From the NCBI GenBank assembly GCA_902619495.1, contig CACNEM010000001.1, positions 62,001 through 126,000 of the forward strand: a stretch of DNA of 64,000 nt, given 5' to 3'. The notes under the pieces were generated by a model. That model was not told the DNA's origin, did not search any database, and saw only the letters and a program-made list of their open reading frames with translations. Below, piece after piece: positions 47,917 to 57,223 of the stretch. Source of the stretch: an uncultured Pelagibacteraceae bacterium (lineage in GTDB: Bacteria > Pseudomonadota > Alphaproteobacteria > Pelagibacterales > Pelagibacteraceae). Both the position numbers and the translations under genes were made by a program. The first letter of the stretch is position 1; each line of letters opens with the position of its first letter.

Positions 47917-49147
47917 TTTTTATTAAGAAGTGTCTTTTCTTTCCTAACGAGATTTTTGAAATTTTATTTTCAAAATCGTTCAATTGAAGTAATTTTTTTT
48001 TCTCATCAATAGCCATATTATTTATTTTCAGACCTCTGTTTAAAATAATTCTTCTAGCCTCACTTTTAGAGGTCATAATCTTATTTTTTGATAGAAAATC
48101 TAGTATATCTATTCCATTCTCAATTTCTCTAGATTTTATTTTAATTTCAGGCAGACCAAAACTAATTCCTCTTGACTCAAAAGTCTGCTTTGCAGTTTGT
48201 TCTGCCTTTTCCGAGGCTGATTTTCCATGAAGAATTTTTGTAGCTTCATTAGCAAGTAATATTTTAAGATTATTTATATTTTTTTCTTTGTTAAAAATAC
48301 TATCAATCTCATGTACTTCTAGTTCTGTAAAAAAATATAAGAATCTCTTTACATCGCGATCATCAGTGTTTCTCCAAAATTGCCAGTAATCGTAAGAGGA
48401 AAATAAATCTTTATTGAGCCAAATTGCACCTTTTTCTGTTTTTCCCATTTTAGACCCAGAGGCTAAAGTAATTAATGGAGAAGTTAAACCGAAAGCTTCT
48501 TTTCTGAGCATTCTTCTAATTAGTTCAACTCCGTTAACAATATTACCCCATTGATCCGATCCACCAATTTGTAAAACACATTTTTTATTTACAAATAACT
48601 GATAAAAGTCATACGCTTGTAAAAGCATATAGTTAAACTCCATATAACTCAGCGATTGCTCTCTTTCTAATCTTAATTTCACACTGTCAAAAGTTAACAT
48701 TTTATTTATAGTAAAATGGCTACCAATATCTCTTAAAAATTGTATGAAGTTTAATTTAGTAAGCCATTCGGCGTTATCAACATAAATAGGTTTTGTCTTC
48801 TTATTTGAGTTATCTAATATTTTGTTAAAAACTTTTTTAATACTTTTTATATTTTTCTTTATATCTTTCTGCTTTAAAATTTTTCTTGTATTATCTTTTC
48901 CAGATGGATCACCAATTAAAGTTGTACCCCCACCTAGAAGAACTATGGGACGGTGACCATGTTTTTGCATAAGTTTTAAAATCATTATTTGCAATAAGCT
49001 ACCAACATGAAGACTGCTAGCGGTACAATCAAATCCTATATACCCAGCTATTGTTTTCTTATCACATAGATCATCTAATTTATCTTTATCAGTGCACTGG
49101 TTGAGATATCCTCGAGACTGCATTTCTGCTAAAAATTTATTTTTCAT
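47909..49147 (-). CDS. tyrS: Tyrosyl-tRNA synthetase
   Basis: Class I synthetase, 412 residues. It has the HIGH-equivalent SLHVGSLLQI near residue 45, YMLLQAYDFYQL and QIGGSDQWGNIVNG for tyrosine recognition, the KMSKS-equivalent SKMGKTEKGAIW near residue 235, and a C-terminal S4-like RNA-binding domain (SEARRIILNRGLKINN). Tyr discrimination fits the QxxDxxxL and GSDQW motifs. It is divergent from anmK across 55 bp. Confidence 0.96.
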   Translation of the reverse strand: MKNKFLAEMQSRGYLNQCTDKDKLDDLCDKKTIAGYIGFDCTASSLHVGSLLQIMILKLMQKHGHRPIVLLGGGTTLIGDPSGKDNTRKILKQKDIKKNIKSIKKVFNKILDNSNKKTKPIYVDNAEWLTKLNFIQFLRDIGSHFTINKMLTFDSVKLRLEREQSLSYMEFNYMLLQAYDFYQLFVNKKCVLQIGGSDQWGNIVNGVELIRRMLRKEAFGLTSPLITLASGSKMGKTEKGAIWLNKDLFSSYDYWQFWRNTDDRDVKRFLYFFTELEVHEIDSIFNKEKNINNLKILLANEATKILHGKSASEKAEQTAKQTFESRGISFGLPEIKIKSREIENGIDILDFLSKNKIMTSKSEARRIILNRGLKINNMAIDEKKKLLQLNDFENKISKISLGKKRHFLIKII

Positions 49148-49202
49148 AGCGTATTTTGTTTAATCCACTATTATACGAAAATTGCTATAAATAAATAGAA
49201 AT

Positions 49203-50321
49203 ATGACTAAAAAATTCAAATCTTTGGGCTTAATGAGCGGCACTTCTGGAGACGGTGTGGATGCTTCGCTAATTATATCTAACGGAAAAGATAATTACGA
49301 ATCAATAAAAGATAAATTTTATGAATATGACAATAAAACCTACAGTAATATTCACGCTCTGAAAGAAAAAATTAACAACAAAAAAGATTTAAAAAAATTA
49401 GGAAAAGAAATTTCTGAACTGGAAAGAGAAATTACTCTTTTTCATGCTAAAATAATAAAGGATTTTAAAAACCAAACCACAGAATTCATTGTCGGATTTC
49501 ATGGTCAAACAATATATCACAATTCAAAAGAAAAAATTTCATATCAATTAGGTGATGCAAAGCTTCTTTTTCAACTTACTCAAAGAAAAATTTTATTTAA
49601 TTTTAGAAAAAATGATCTTCTGAATGGTGGAGAGGGAGCGCCTCTTACTCCCTTATTTCATCAATTAATAACTGCACAAAATAAGTTAAATCTTCCATTA
49701 TGCATTTTAAATATCGGAGGTATTTCTAACATAACAATTATAAATGAGCCAATCGGTTCAGAAAATATTTTTAGTAAAGATATTGGACCTGGTAATTGTC
49801 TTATTGATCAATGGGTTAGAAAAAACTCTAATAAAAAATATGATTTAGATGGAAATTTAGCGTCTAGTGGTGAGATAAATGAAATAATTTTAGAACAAGC
49901 ACAAGAACTTTATGCAAATAGAATTATAAAAAAAAGATCTTTAGATGTAAGTGATTTTGATATTTCATTTGCACGAGGCCTTTCTCTAAAAGATGGCGCA
50001 AGAACTTTGACAGATTTTACTGCAAGTCTGATAGGAGATGAGCTTAAAAAGATCATAAATCTAATTAATAATTCTATCAAAAATATTTATTTATGTGGAG
50101 GAGGTAGAAAAAATAAACTTTTGATTGAAAATATTAAACAATATCTTCCGTCAACGATTAAATTAACGTTGATAGATGATTTTAAAATAAACGGTGACTT
50201 TATTGAGTCTCAAGCTTTTGCTTTTCTAGCAATCAGATCTTATCAAAAATTACCAATTACTTTCCCGAACACTACTGGATGCAAGAAACCGTCCAGAGGT
50301 GGAGAGTTAATAGAAAATTAA
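49203..50321 (+). CDS. anmK: Anhydro-N-acetylmuramic acid kinase
   Basis: Phosphorylates and opens 1,6-anhydro-MurNAc released during cell-wall recycling, giving MurNAc-6-phosphate. The 372-residue protein has the N-terminal GLMSGTSGDGVD, VGFHGQTIYH, LNIGGISNIT, KDIGPGNCLIDQW and LCGGGRKN motifs, all typical. In alphaproteobacteria it is often divergent from tyrS, as here. Murein-recycling partners (nagZ, ampG, murQ) are not in the window. Confidence 0.95.
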   Translation: MTKKFKSLGLMSGTSGDGVDASLIISNGKDNYESIKDKFYEYDNKTYSNIHALKEKINNKKDLKKLGKEISELEREITLFHAKIIKDFKNQTTEFIVGFHGQTIYHNSKEKISYQLGDAKLLFQLTQRKILFNFRKNDLLNGGEGAPLTPLFHQLITAQNKLNLPLCILNIGGISNITIINEPIGSENIFSKDIGPGNCLIDQWVRKNSNKKYDLDGNLASSGEINEIILEQAQELYANRIIKKRSLDVSDFDISFARGLSLKDGARTLTDFTASLIGDELKKIINLINNSIKNIYLCGGGRKNKLLIENIKQYLPSTIKLTLIDDFKINGDFIESQAFAFLAIRSYQKLPITFPNTTGCKKPSRGGELIEN

Positions 50322-50974
50322 ATTAAAGCAGTTTTTTCTTTTAAGTATTTCTCAATTTCCAAAGTCAATTCTTTTTCTTTATTTTTAAAAAAATGATTTG
50401 AGTTTTTAATTTTTGAAAAGATTACTTCTACACCTTTTTGATTTTTAATTCTATTATCTAATTCTATAATACTCTCTTTAGTAACTAATTCATCATTATC
50501 GCTATAAACTACTTGACCAGAAGTAGGGCAAGGAGCTAAAAAAGAAAAGTCATAGACATTTGGTTGAGGTGAAACTGCAATAAAATTATTTACTTCAGGT
50601 CTTCTCATGATTAATTGCATACAAATCAAAGACCCAAAAGAAAATCCTGAAACCCAGCACTGACTATAATCAAGATTTTGTCTTTCTATCCAGTCAAGTG
50701 CTGCTGCAGCATCAGATAACTCTCCTTGCCCATTATCAAAAACTCCATCACTTTTGCCTACACCTCTAAAATTTACTTTAATTACTGAAAAACCATTTTC
50801 TAAAAAAATATTATACATTAACTGAACTATTCTATTATTCATTGTTCCACCGTACTGAGGATGCGGATGAAGAACTATTGCAACAGGAGAACCAAATTTT
50901 GGATTTTTGTAATACTTCGCTTCAAGTCTTCCAGCAGGCCCAGGTATAAAAATTTCTAAACTTTTTGGCTTCAT
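50318..50974 (-). CDS. Alpha/beta hydrolase (COG2945-like)
   Basis: A 218-residue cytosolic alpha/beta hydrolase. The oxyanion region is VLHPHPQYGGTMNN, the nucleophile elbow GFSFGS gives Ser112, with Asp in YSDNDELV (near residue 161) and His194 in NSNHFF completing the triad. Substrate unknown. Relatives are annotated as dienelactone-hydrolase-like, and in alphaproteobacteria one is often found beside the suf operon, as here (131 bp from divergent iscR). A Fur-box-like sequence lies just upstream of its start. Confidence 0.85.
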   Translation of the reverse strand: MKPKSLEIFIPGPAGRLEAKYYKNPKFGSPVAIVLHPHPQYGGTMNNRIVQLMYNIFLENGFSVIKVNFRGVGKSDGVFDNGQGELSDAAAALDWIERQNLDYSQCWVSGFSFGSLICMQLIMRRPEVNNFIAVSPQPNVYDFSFLAPCPTSGQVVYSDNDELVTKESIIELDNRIKNQKGVEVIFSKIKNSNHFFKNKEKELTLEIEKYLKEKTALI

Positions 50975-50976
50975 AC

Positions 50977-50996
50977 TTGATAATGATTATTATTAA
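50977..50996. promoter_or_regulatory. Fur-box-like sequence upstream of the hydrolase
   Basis: The stretch GATAATGATTATTATTAAA matches 15 of 19 positions of the classical Fur box (GATAATGATAATCATTATC). It lies 3-22 bp before the hydrolase start codon, where binding would block expression. Chance is a real alternative in such AT-rich DNA. Confidence 0.35.
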
Positions 50997-51050
50997 AAAA
51001 AAAAGTACTGAGTTATAGCACGTTTTTATGCGACAAATATTTTTTTTTAA

Positions 51051-51073
51051 TCCTGACTAAAAGAGTAGGATTT
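51051..51073. promoter_or_regulatory. Candidate IscR type 1 site upstream of iscR-suf
   Basis: TCCTGACTAAAAGAGTAGGATTT is an imperfect inverted repeat (AATCCT...AGGATT) resembling the known type 1 IscR motif, roughly TTGACTAWWWYAGTC. It sits about 35 bp before the iscR ATG and overlaps the -35 position of a possible promoter whose -10 is TAATAC at 51089-51094. Confidence 0.55.
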
Positions 51074-51105
51074 AAGCAAAAACTATTGTAATACAACATT
51101 AAATT

Positions 51106-51516
51106 ATGAGATTAACAAATAAAGGCCGATATGCAGTTATGGCAATGGCAGACTTAGCATCAAATGCTAATGATGGTCCTATAAGTCTTACTGAAATATC
51201 GATAAGACAAAATATTTCATTGGCTTACTTAGAGCAAATTTTTTTAAAACTTAAAAATAACAAGTTAGTAAAAAGCTCAAGAGGAGCTAATGGAGGATAT
51301 GTGCTGGAAAAGCCAGCCTCAGAAATAAAGTTATCTAATATAATTTTTGCTGTAGATGAAGAAGTCAAAACTTTAAACTGTAAAAAAAATTCAAAAAAAG
51401 GATGTAATAATAAGTCAACCAAATGTATTACTCACAACCTATGGGATCAATTAGATCAGCATATTAATGGTTTTTTTGAAAAAGTAAAACTACAAGATTT
51501 AACGAAACTAAATTAA
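51106..51516 (+). CDS. iscR: Rrf2-family Fe-S cluster regulator (IscR)
   Basis: Transcription factor that senses Fe-S cluster status and controls the suf genes. The 136-residue protein starts [18 protein letters not shown], has the Rrf2 winged helix ([28 protein letters not shown]) and three cluster-ligand Cys at 92, 100 and 107 plus His110 in CITH. The Cys spacing (x7, x6) is wider than in E. coli. It lies 5 bp before sufB, so it is first gene of the operon it probably controls. Confidence 0.93.
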   Translation: MRLTNKGRYAVMAMADLASNANDGPISLTEISIRQNISLAYLEQIFLKLKNNKLVKSSRGANGGYVLEKPASEIKLSNIIFAVDEEVKTLNCKKNSKKGCNNKSTKCITHNLWDQLDQHINGFFEKVKLQDLTKLN

Positions 51517-51521
51517 AGATT

Positions 51522-52955
51522 ATGAAAAGTGGAGAGCTAAAAAATCAAGAATATAAGTACGGATTTTCGACCGACATTGAAAACTTCAAAGCTCCAAAAG
51601 GACTTTCAGAAAAAACTATAAAATTTATTTCTGAATTAAAAAAGGAACCTAAGTGGATGCTTGATTGGAGATTGAAAGCATATAATAGACTTAAGGTTTT
51701 AAAAGAGCCAAATTGGCAAAAACCTAAATATCCAAAAATAAATTATCAGGACTTATATTATTATTCTGCTCCAAAAAGCATGAAAGAAAAACCAAAAAGT
51801 TTAGATGAAGTTGATCCAAAACTTATTGATACATACAATAAACTAGGTATTCCTTTGAATGAACAAAAAAGATTGAGTGGTGTAGCAGTTGATGCAGTTT
51901 TTGACTCAGTTTCAGTAGCAACAACTTTTAAAGGTGAGCTTGATAAAAAGGGAATAATTTTTTGTCCTATTTCTGAAGCAATTCAAAAACATCCAGAATT
52001 AGTAAAAAAATATCTTGGTTCTGTTATTCCTATTAGTGATCATTATTTTGCAACACTAAACTCAGCCGTATTTACTGATGGTTCTTTTGTATACATACCA
52101 CCAAACACAAGATGTCCTATGGAACTTTCAACATACTTTAGAATTAATGCATCTGAGACTGGTCAATTTGAAAGAACTTTAATTATTGCAGATAAAGGAA
52201 GTTATGTTAGTTATTTGGAGGGCTGCACAGCTCCCATGAGAGATGAAAATCAATTACATGCAGCTAATGTTGAATTAGTAGCTTTGGATGATGCAGAAAT
52301 AAAATATTCTACAGTTCAAAATTGGTACCCTGGTGATAAGGACGGGGTAGGTGGTATCTATAATTTTGTGACTAAAAGAGGGGCATGTAGAGGTAAAAAC
52401 TCAAAAATATCATGGACACAAGTTGAGACGGGATCCGCTATAACTTGGAAATACCCTAGCTGTATTTTACAAGGCGATAATTCTGTTGGTGAATTTTATT
52501 CAATAGCTATTACTAACAATCATCAAAAAGCAGATACTGGTACCAAAATGATTCACTTAGGAAAAAATACAAAAAGTAAAATTATTTCAAAAGGAATTTC
52601 TGCAGGTCAAGCCGACAACACATATAGAGGACTTGTAGACATTGGTTCTAGAGCTAAAAATTCTAGAAATTACACTCAATGTGACTCTCTTTTAATGGGT
52701 AACAAGTGTGGAGCTCACACTGTGCCTTATATTAAAAATAAAAATTCATCTTCGACCGTAGAACACGAAGCTACAACATCTAAAATTAACGAAGATCAAT
52801 TATTTTATTGCAATCAAAGAGGGCTGAACCAGGAAGAAGCAGTAAGTCTTATAGTAAATGGTTTCTGTAAAGAAGTATTGCAGCAACTTCCCATGGAATT
52901 TGCAGTAGAGGCACAAAAATTAGTATCCATTAGCCTGGAGGGGAGTGTTGGTTAA
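51522..52955 (+). CDS. sufB: Fe-S cluster assembly protein SufB
   Basis: Core scaffold of the SufBCD complex. The 477 residues include [38 protein letters not shown], the [19 protein letters not shown] segment, and the conserved C-terminal [24 protein letters not shown] helix region ending in the proposed acceptor Cys. Stop and sufC start share a base (TAATG). Confidence 0.97.
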   Translation: MKSGELKNQEYKYGFSTDIENFKAPKGLSEKTIKFISELKKEPKWMLDWRLKAYNRLKVLKEPNWQKPKYPKINYQDLYYYSAPKSMKEKPKSLDEVDPKLIDTYNKLGIPLNEQKRLSGVAVDAVFDSVSVATTFKGELDKKGIIFCPISEAIQKHPELVKKYLGSVIPISDHYFATLNSAVFTDGSFVYIPPNTRCPMELSTYFRINASETGQFERTLIIADKGSYVSYLEGCTAPMRDENQLHAANVELVALDDAEIKYSTVQNWYPGDKDGVGGIYNFVTKRGACRGKNSKISWTQVETGSAITWKYPSCILQGDNSVGEFYSIAITNNHQKADTGTKMIHLGKNTKSKIISKGISAGQADNTYRGLVDIGSRAKNSRNYTQCDSLLMGNKCGAHTVPYIKNKNSSSTVEHEATTSKINEDQLFYCNQRGLNQEEAVSLIVNGFCKEVLQQLPMEFAVEAQKLVSISLEGSVG

Positions 52956-53689
52956 TGCTTCAATTACAAAATTTAAAAGCCTCAATTAATGATAAGTTTA
53001 TTTTAAATGGATTAAATTTAGAAATAAAACCTGGAGAAGTGCATGCAATTATGGGCCCAAATGGTTCTGGAAAAAGTACTTTAGCAAATATTTTATCAGG
53101 TAAAAATGGTTATGAAGTAAGCGGAAATTTAAAGTACGAGGGTAAGAATTTGCAAGATATTCCAATAGAGGAACGAGCACAAAAAGGAATTTTTTTGGCA
53201 TTTCAATACCCTCTGGAAATTCCAGGTGTAAATACAACTAACTTCCTTAAAACTTCATTAAACACAATCAGGAAGGCTAAAGGAGAAAAAGAGTTGGATA
53301 CTTTGACTCTTTTAAAACTTATTAAAGAGAAAGCTTCTGAATTAAACATTGATCAAAAGTTTTTATCCAGACAGCTGAATGTTGGTTTCTCAGGAGGTGA
53401 AAAAAAGAAAAATGAAATTCTTCAAATGAAACTTTTAGAACCAAAATTAGCTATTTTAGATGAGACAGACTCAGGATTAGATATCGATGCGCTAAGAATT
53501 GTTGCTGATGGAGTTAATTCTCATAAAAATAAAAAAAATGCATTTTTAATTATCACTCATTATCAAAGATTACTTGACTATATTAAGCCAGATTTTATTC
53601 ATGTTTTATCAAATGGAAAAATTATCAAAACAGGCTCTGCCGATTTAGGTCAGGAACTAGAAAAAACAGGATACGTAAATTTAAAATAA
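52955..53689 (+). CDS. sufC: Fe-S cluster assembly ATPase SufC
   Basis: ABC-type ATPase that drives conformational change of SufBCD. The 244-residue protein has Walker A GPNGSGKST at residues 34-42, Q-loop FQYPLEIPGV, the signature FSGGEKKKNE and Walker B LAILDETDSGLDID, exactly as in SufC. One-base overlaps join it to sufB and sufD, giving tight coupling of the three complex subunits. Confidence 0.97.
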   Translation: MLQLQNLKASINDKFILNGLNLEIKPGEVHAIMGPNGSGKSTLANILSGKNGYEVSGNLKYEGKNLQDIPIEERAQKGIFLAFQYPLEIPGVNTTNFLKTSLNTIRKAKGEKELDTLTLLKLIKEKASELNIDQKFLSRQLNVGFSGGEKKKNEILQMKLLEPKLAILDETDSGLDIDALRIVADGVNSHKNKKNAFLIITHYQRLLDYIKPDFIHVLSNGKIIKTGSADLGQELEKTGYVNLK

Positions 53690-54930
53690 TGGATCAGCTA
53701 TTCAATATAGATTTAAAAAAAATATTTACCTCTTCAGCTGAAGAAGCATTAGAAAGAAAAAAAAATTTTGATTTATTTTTAAAAACTGGTCTACCAAATA
53801 AAAAAGATGAAAATTGGAAATTTAGTGACCTGAATTTAATTATAAGTAAAAATTTTAAACAAATTACTTTTCCTGATGATTTAAAATTTGATAAAAAAAT
53901 TCAATTTATAAACGATTTTGATCATAACCACATTACTCTTATAAATGGAGTATATAAATCTTGCGATTTAAGATTTGAAGAAAAAGACAAAGTAAAAATT
54001 GAAAGCCTAAAATCATTGGATAGTTTTGACACTGGAAAAGGTAATAATCTTTTTAATCTAAACAAAGCTTTATCTTCAGGTGGATTTAGTCTTGAGGTGC
54101 AAAAAGATTACAAATGTAAAAAACCAATCATAATTTATAATTATTTTTCATCAGATTTAGATAATAAAATTATAAATAACTCAAATCAGATTATGTTAAG
54201 TAAAAACTCCGAATTAACCCTGATAGATTATAATATTAACGAAAAAAGTAAATTCTTTAAAAATACTTTTGAAAAAATAAATGTTGGAAAAGGATCATTA
54301 CTAAAAAGCATCACTATACAAAAAACAAAAAGCAATGGTTACTTTTACAAAAATATATCAGGCACACAAGACTACAACTCAAGCTACCAAAATTTTATAT
54401 TAAGTTCTGGGCTTAAATTCAATAAAATTGAAATTAATATGGATTTAGAGAAAGAAAAGAGTAGTTGCTATATCTTATCTGGATTGTGTTTGGGTAAAGA
54501 GGAACACCAAGAAATAAAAACTCAAATAAATCACTTGGCTCCTAATTGTAAAAGTTATCAAAAAATTAAAAATGTTTTAGAAAATGACAGTATTGGGGTT
54601 TATCAAGGTAAAATATTTGTTAAAAATATTGCGCAAAAAACAGACGCATATCAACTAAGCAAAGCTCTAATTTTAGACGACCAAGCTGAATTTAATACTA
54701 AACCAGAGTTAGAAATTTATGCTGATGATGTTAAGTGTTCACATGGATCAACTTCGGGAAGTATCGATGAAGATGCTATTTATTATTTAATGACAAGAGG
54801 AATTAAATTACCAGTGGCAAAAAAACTTTTAATAAACGGTTTCTTAAACGAGATATTTGAAAATATACAAGAAGAAAAACTTAAAACTTTTCTAAAAAAA
54901 AGGATTATGGAGCAAGTTGATGGAATTTGA
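53689..54930 (+). CDS. sufD: Fe-S cluster assembly protein SufD
   Basis: Partner of SufB in the scaffold. The 413 residues are less conserved at the N-terminus but show the C-terminal SufBD fold: NVLENDSIGVYQGKIFVK, AQKTDAYQLSKALILDD, KPELEIYADDVKCSHGSTSGSIDEDAIYYLMTRGI-type region with the conserved His and Cys. The last 11 bp overlap sufS. Confidence 0.95.
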   Translation: MDQLFNIDLKKIFTSSAEEALERKKNFDLFLKTGLPNKKDENWKFSDLNLIISKNFKQITFPDDLKFDKKIQFINDFDHNHITLINGVYKSCDLRFEEKDKVKIESLKSLDSFDTGKGNNLFNLNKALSSGGFSLEVQKDYKCKKPIIIYNYFSSDLDNKIINNSNQIMLSKNSELTLIDYNINEKSKFFKNTFEKINVGKGSLLKSITIQKTKSNGYFYKNISGTQDYNSSYQNFILSSGLKFNKIEINMDLEKEKSSCYILSGLCLGKEEHQEIKTQINHLAPNCKSYQKIKNVLENDSIGVYQGKIFVKNIAQKTDAYQLSKALILDDQAEFNTKPELEIYADDVKCSHGSTSGSIDEDAIYYLMTRGIKLPVAKKLLINGFLNEIFENIQEEKLKTFLKKRIMEQVDGI

Positions 54931-56137
54931 TAATATAAAATCTGATTTTCCAATTTTTAAACAAAAAATTAAAGGAAAGTCTTTGATATATCTAGATAGT
55001 GCTAATTCTTCACAAAAGCCAAAAATGGTTATAGATGAGATATCAAGATTTTATGAAACTGAGTTTTCAAATGTTGGAAGAAGCGTTCACACATTAGCAG
55101 TTAAAGCAACTAATAAGTTTGAGGAAACAAGAGATGTGGTTAAATCCTATATTAATGCAAAACATAGAGAGGAAATTATTTTTACAAAAGGAGCTACAGA
55201 AGCAATAAATCTAGTCGCAAATACTTACGGAGAGAAATTTATAAAAGATGGTGATGAAATTCTTGTAACTGAATTGGAGCATCACTCAAATTATGTTCCA
55301 TGGCATTACTTAAGAAAAAAAAAAGGTGCAGTAATAAAATTTGCATCTGTAAATGATGATGGAGAAATAGACATTAACGAATTTAAAAAAAATATTACTG
55401 AAAAAACTAAAATGATTGCTTTCACTCATATTTCAAATGTTACAGGCACAATCATGCCTGTAAAAAAAATTATTGATTTAGCTAAAACAAAAAATGTTCC
55501 AGTGTTAATTGATGGAACACAAGGAGCCCCTCATGCAGTTCTAGATGTGCAAGACTTAGATTGTGATTTTTATGCTATTTCATGTCACAAAATGTATGGT
55601 CCTAATGGCCTAGGTATTCTGTACGCGAAAAAAAAATGGGTTGATGAATTACCACCATATCAAGGTGGAGGTGGAATGATCAGTGAAGTTAAAAAAGACG
55701 AAATATCCTATGCAGAATCACCTAACAAATTTGAAGCTGGAACGATGCAAACTGCAGATGTGGTAGCTTTTGCCAAGTCTATAAAGTTTATTCAAGATTT
55801 AGGAATTAAAAATATAGAAAACCATGAAAGCAAAATACTTGAGTATGGTTTGGAGAAATTAAGAAAAGATAATTCTGTAAGTATTATTGGTAATCCAAAA
55901 AATAGAGCTTCTATTATATCTTTTACAATTAAAGGAATTCACCCTCACGATATAGCAACAATTTTAGATGATGACGGAGTGGCTATAAGAGCCGGACATC
56001 ACTGTTGTCAAATATTACATGACAAACTTGGAATTCCCGCATCAGCAAGAGCATCAATTGGAGTTTACAATAACAAAGAAGATATGGAAGTTTTGTGTGA
56101 ATCAATTAATAAATGTAAAAAAGTATTTCAGATCTAA
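54920..56137 (+). CDS. sufS: Cysteine desulfurase SufS
   Basis: PLP enzyme that takes sulfur from cysteine for cluster assembly. The 405-residue protein has the PLP Lys224 in SCHKMYGPNG, the persulfide Cys362 in RAGHHCCQI (a second Cys follows at 363, where Ala is common) and ELEHHSNYVPW. ATG at 54920 is preferred to the TTG immediately before. It is followed by a SufU rather than a SufE gene, implying zinc-type sulfur transfer from SufS. Confidence 0.96.
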   Translation: MEFDNIKSDFPIFKQKIKGKSLIYLDSANSSQKPKMVIDEISRFYETEFSNVGRSVHTLAVKATNKFEETRDVVKSYINAKHREEIIFTKGATEAINLVANTYGEKFIKDGDEILVTELEHHSNYVPWHYLRKKKGAVIKFASVNDDGEIDINEFKKNITEKTKMIAFTHISNVTGTIMPVKKIIDLAKTKNVPVLIDGTQGAPHAVLDVQDLDCDFYAISCHKMYGPNGLGILYAKKKWVDELPPYQGGGGMISEVKKDEISYAESPNKFEAGTMQTADVVAFAKSIKFIQDLGIKNIENHESKILEYGLEKLRKDNSVSIIGNPKNRASIISFTIKGIHPHDIATILDDDGVAIRAGHHCCQILHDKLGIPASARASIGVYNNKEDMEVLCESINKCKKVFQI

Positions 56138-56581
56138 ATGGAATTAAAGGAATTATATCAGGAAATAATTTTGGACCACGCTAAAAATCCGCGGAATAAA
56201 GGAAAATGTGAGGGTTATAATCACGATGCTAAAGCACATAACCCACTATGCGGAGATAAAGTGCATATTTATTTAAAACTTGAAAATGATAAAAACATCT
56301 CAGGTTTAAGTTTTGAGGGTGAGGGATGTGCAATATCTTTAGCCTCAGCATCAATTCTTACTGACACTCTAAAGGGTAAAGATTTAAATTTTTCAAAAAA
56401 AGTTACCGATGATTTTTTAAATATGTTGAAGAACAAATCAAAAATCACTTTAAATAGCTTATCGGAAGATCAGATTACAACTATATCATCGTTATCAGGT
56501 GTTCAAGAATTTCCAATGCGAATAAAATGTGCAACAATGGCATGGCATACACTTTTATCTGCATTAAAAAAAAAAGGATGA
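56138..56581 (+). CDS. sufU: SufU-type sulfur acceptor
   Basis: IscU-related protein that accepts sulfur from SufS. The 147-residue sequence starts LYQEIILDHAKNPRNKG, has Cys38 and Asp40 in NPLCGDK, Cys64 in GEGCAISLAS and Cys131 in IKCATMAWHTL: the zinc-coordinating set of SufU, plus the insertion between the second and third Cys typical of SufU and absent from IscU. It starts at the base after the sufS stop. Confidence 0.93.
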   Translation: MELKELYQEIILDHAKNPRNKGKCEGYNHDAKAHNPLCGDKVHIYLKLENDKNISGLSFEGEGCAISLASASILTDTLKGKDLNFSKKVTDDFLNMLKNKSKITLNSLSEDQITTISSLSGVQEFPMRIKCATMAWHTLLSALKKKG

Positions 56582-56588
56582 GATAATA

Positions 56589-56891
56589 ATGACTGATTTA
56601 AAAGAAAAAATAATTTCTGAAATTAAGAAAATTTATGATCCAGAAATTCCAGTTAATATTTATGAATTAGGCCTAATATACAAAATTGAAGTAAATGAGG
56701 AAAATAAAGTAATAATAGAAATGACCCTGACTTCACCTAACTGTCCAGTGGCTGAAAGTTTGCCAAATTCTGTTAAAGAGAATATATTAAAGATAGATGA
56801 GGTTAATGAAGTTGATTTAAAACTAGTATGGGATCCACCTTGGAGTAAAGATAAAATGTCAGAAATGGCTAAATTAGAATTAAATTTATGA
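56589..56891 (+). CDS. sufT: SufT/DUF59 (MIP18-like) Fe-S maturation protein
   Basis: A 100-residue DUF59 protein with the family core IYDPEIPVNIYELGLIYKI, LTSPNCPVAESLP (conserved Cys near residue 57) and LVWDPPWSKDKMSE. DUF59 proteins help Fe-S cluster delivery. It follows sufU by 7 bp, where an AAAAAGGATGAG ribosome binding region overlaps the sufU end, and overlaps the next gene by 4 bp. Confidence 0.93.
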   Translation: MTDLKEKIISEIKKIYDPEIPVNIYELGLIYKIEVNEENKVIIEMTLTSPNCPVAESLPNSVKENILKIDEVNEVDLKLVWDPPWSKDKMSEMAKLELNL

Positions 56892-57223
56892 GTGAACAGG
56901 TCATTAAATTAACAAAAAATGCAGCAGAAAGAATTAAAAAAATTATGTCTAATGCTGAAAACTCTGCTATAGGGGTTAGAATTGGCGTAAAGTCAGGCGG
57001 ATGTGCTGGAATGTCTTATATAATGGAGTATGCAAAAGAAGTTAGATCGAACGAAGAAGTTATAGATGATAAGGGAGTTAAAGTTCTTATAGATCCAAAA
57101 GCTATTATGTATTTGTTAGGGACTGAAATGGATTACAAAAAAGAGAAATTTTCATCGCAATTTGTTTTCAAAAATCCTAACGAAACAGAACGTTGTGGTT
57201 GCGGCGAGTCTTTTAAAGTTTAA
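56888..57223 (+). CDS. sufA: A-type Fe-S carrier (SufA/ErpA-like)
   Basis: A-type carrier that receives clusters from the scaffold and hands them to target proteins. The 111 residues contain Cys39 in GVKSGGCAGMSY and the C-terminal Cys103 and Cys105 in RCGCGESF, the three ligands of the family. As last gene of the suf operon it is called SufA by context; ErpA or IscA would look alike. It ends in a TTAA overlap with glnA. Confidence 0.92.
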   Translation: MSEQVIKLTKNAAERIKKIMSNAENSAIGVRIGVKSGGCAGMSYIMEYAKEVRSNEEVIDDKGVKVLIDPKAIMYLLGTEMDYKKEKFSSQFVFKNPNETERCGCGESFKV

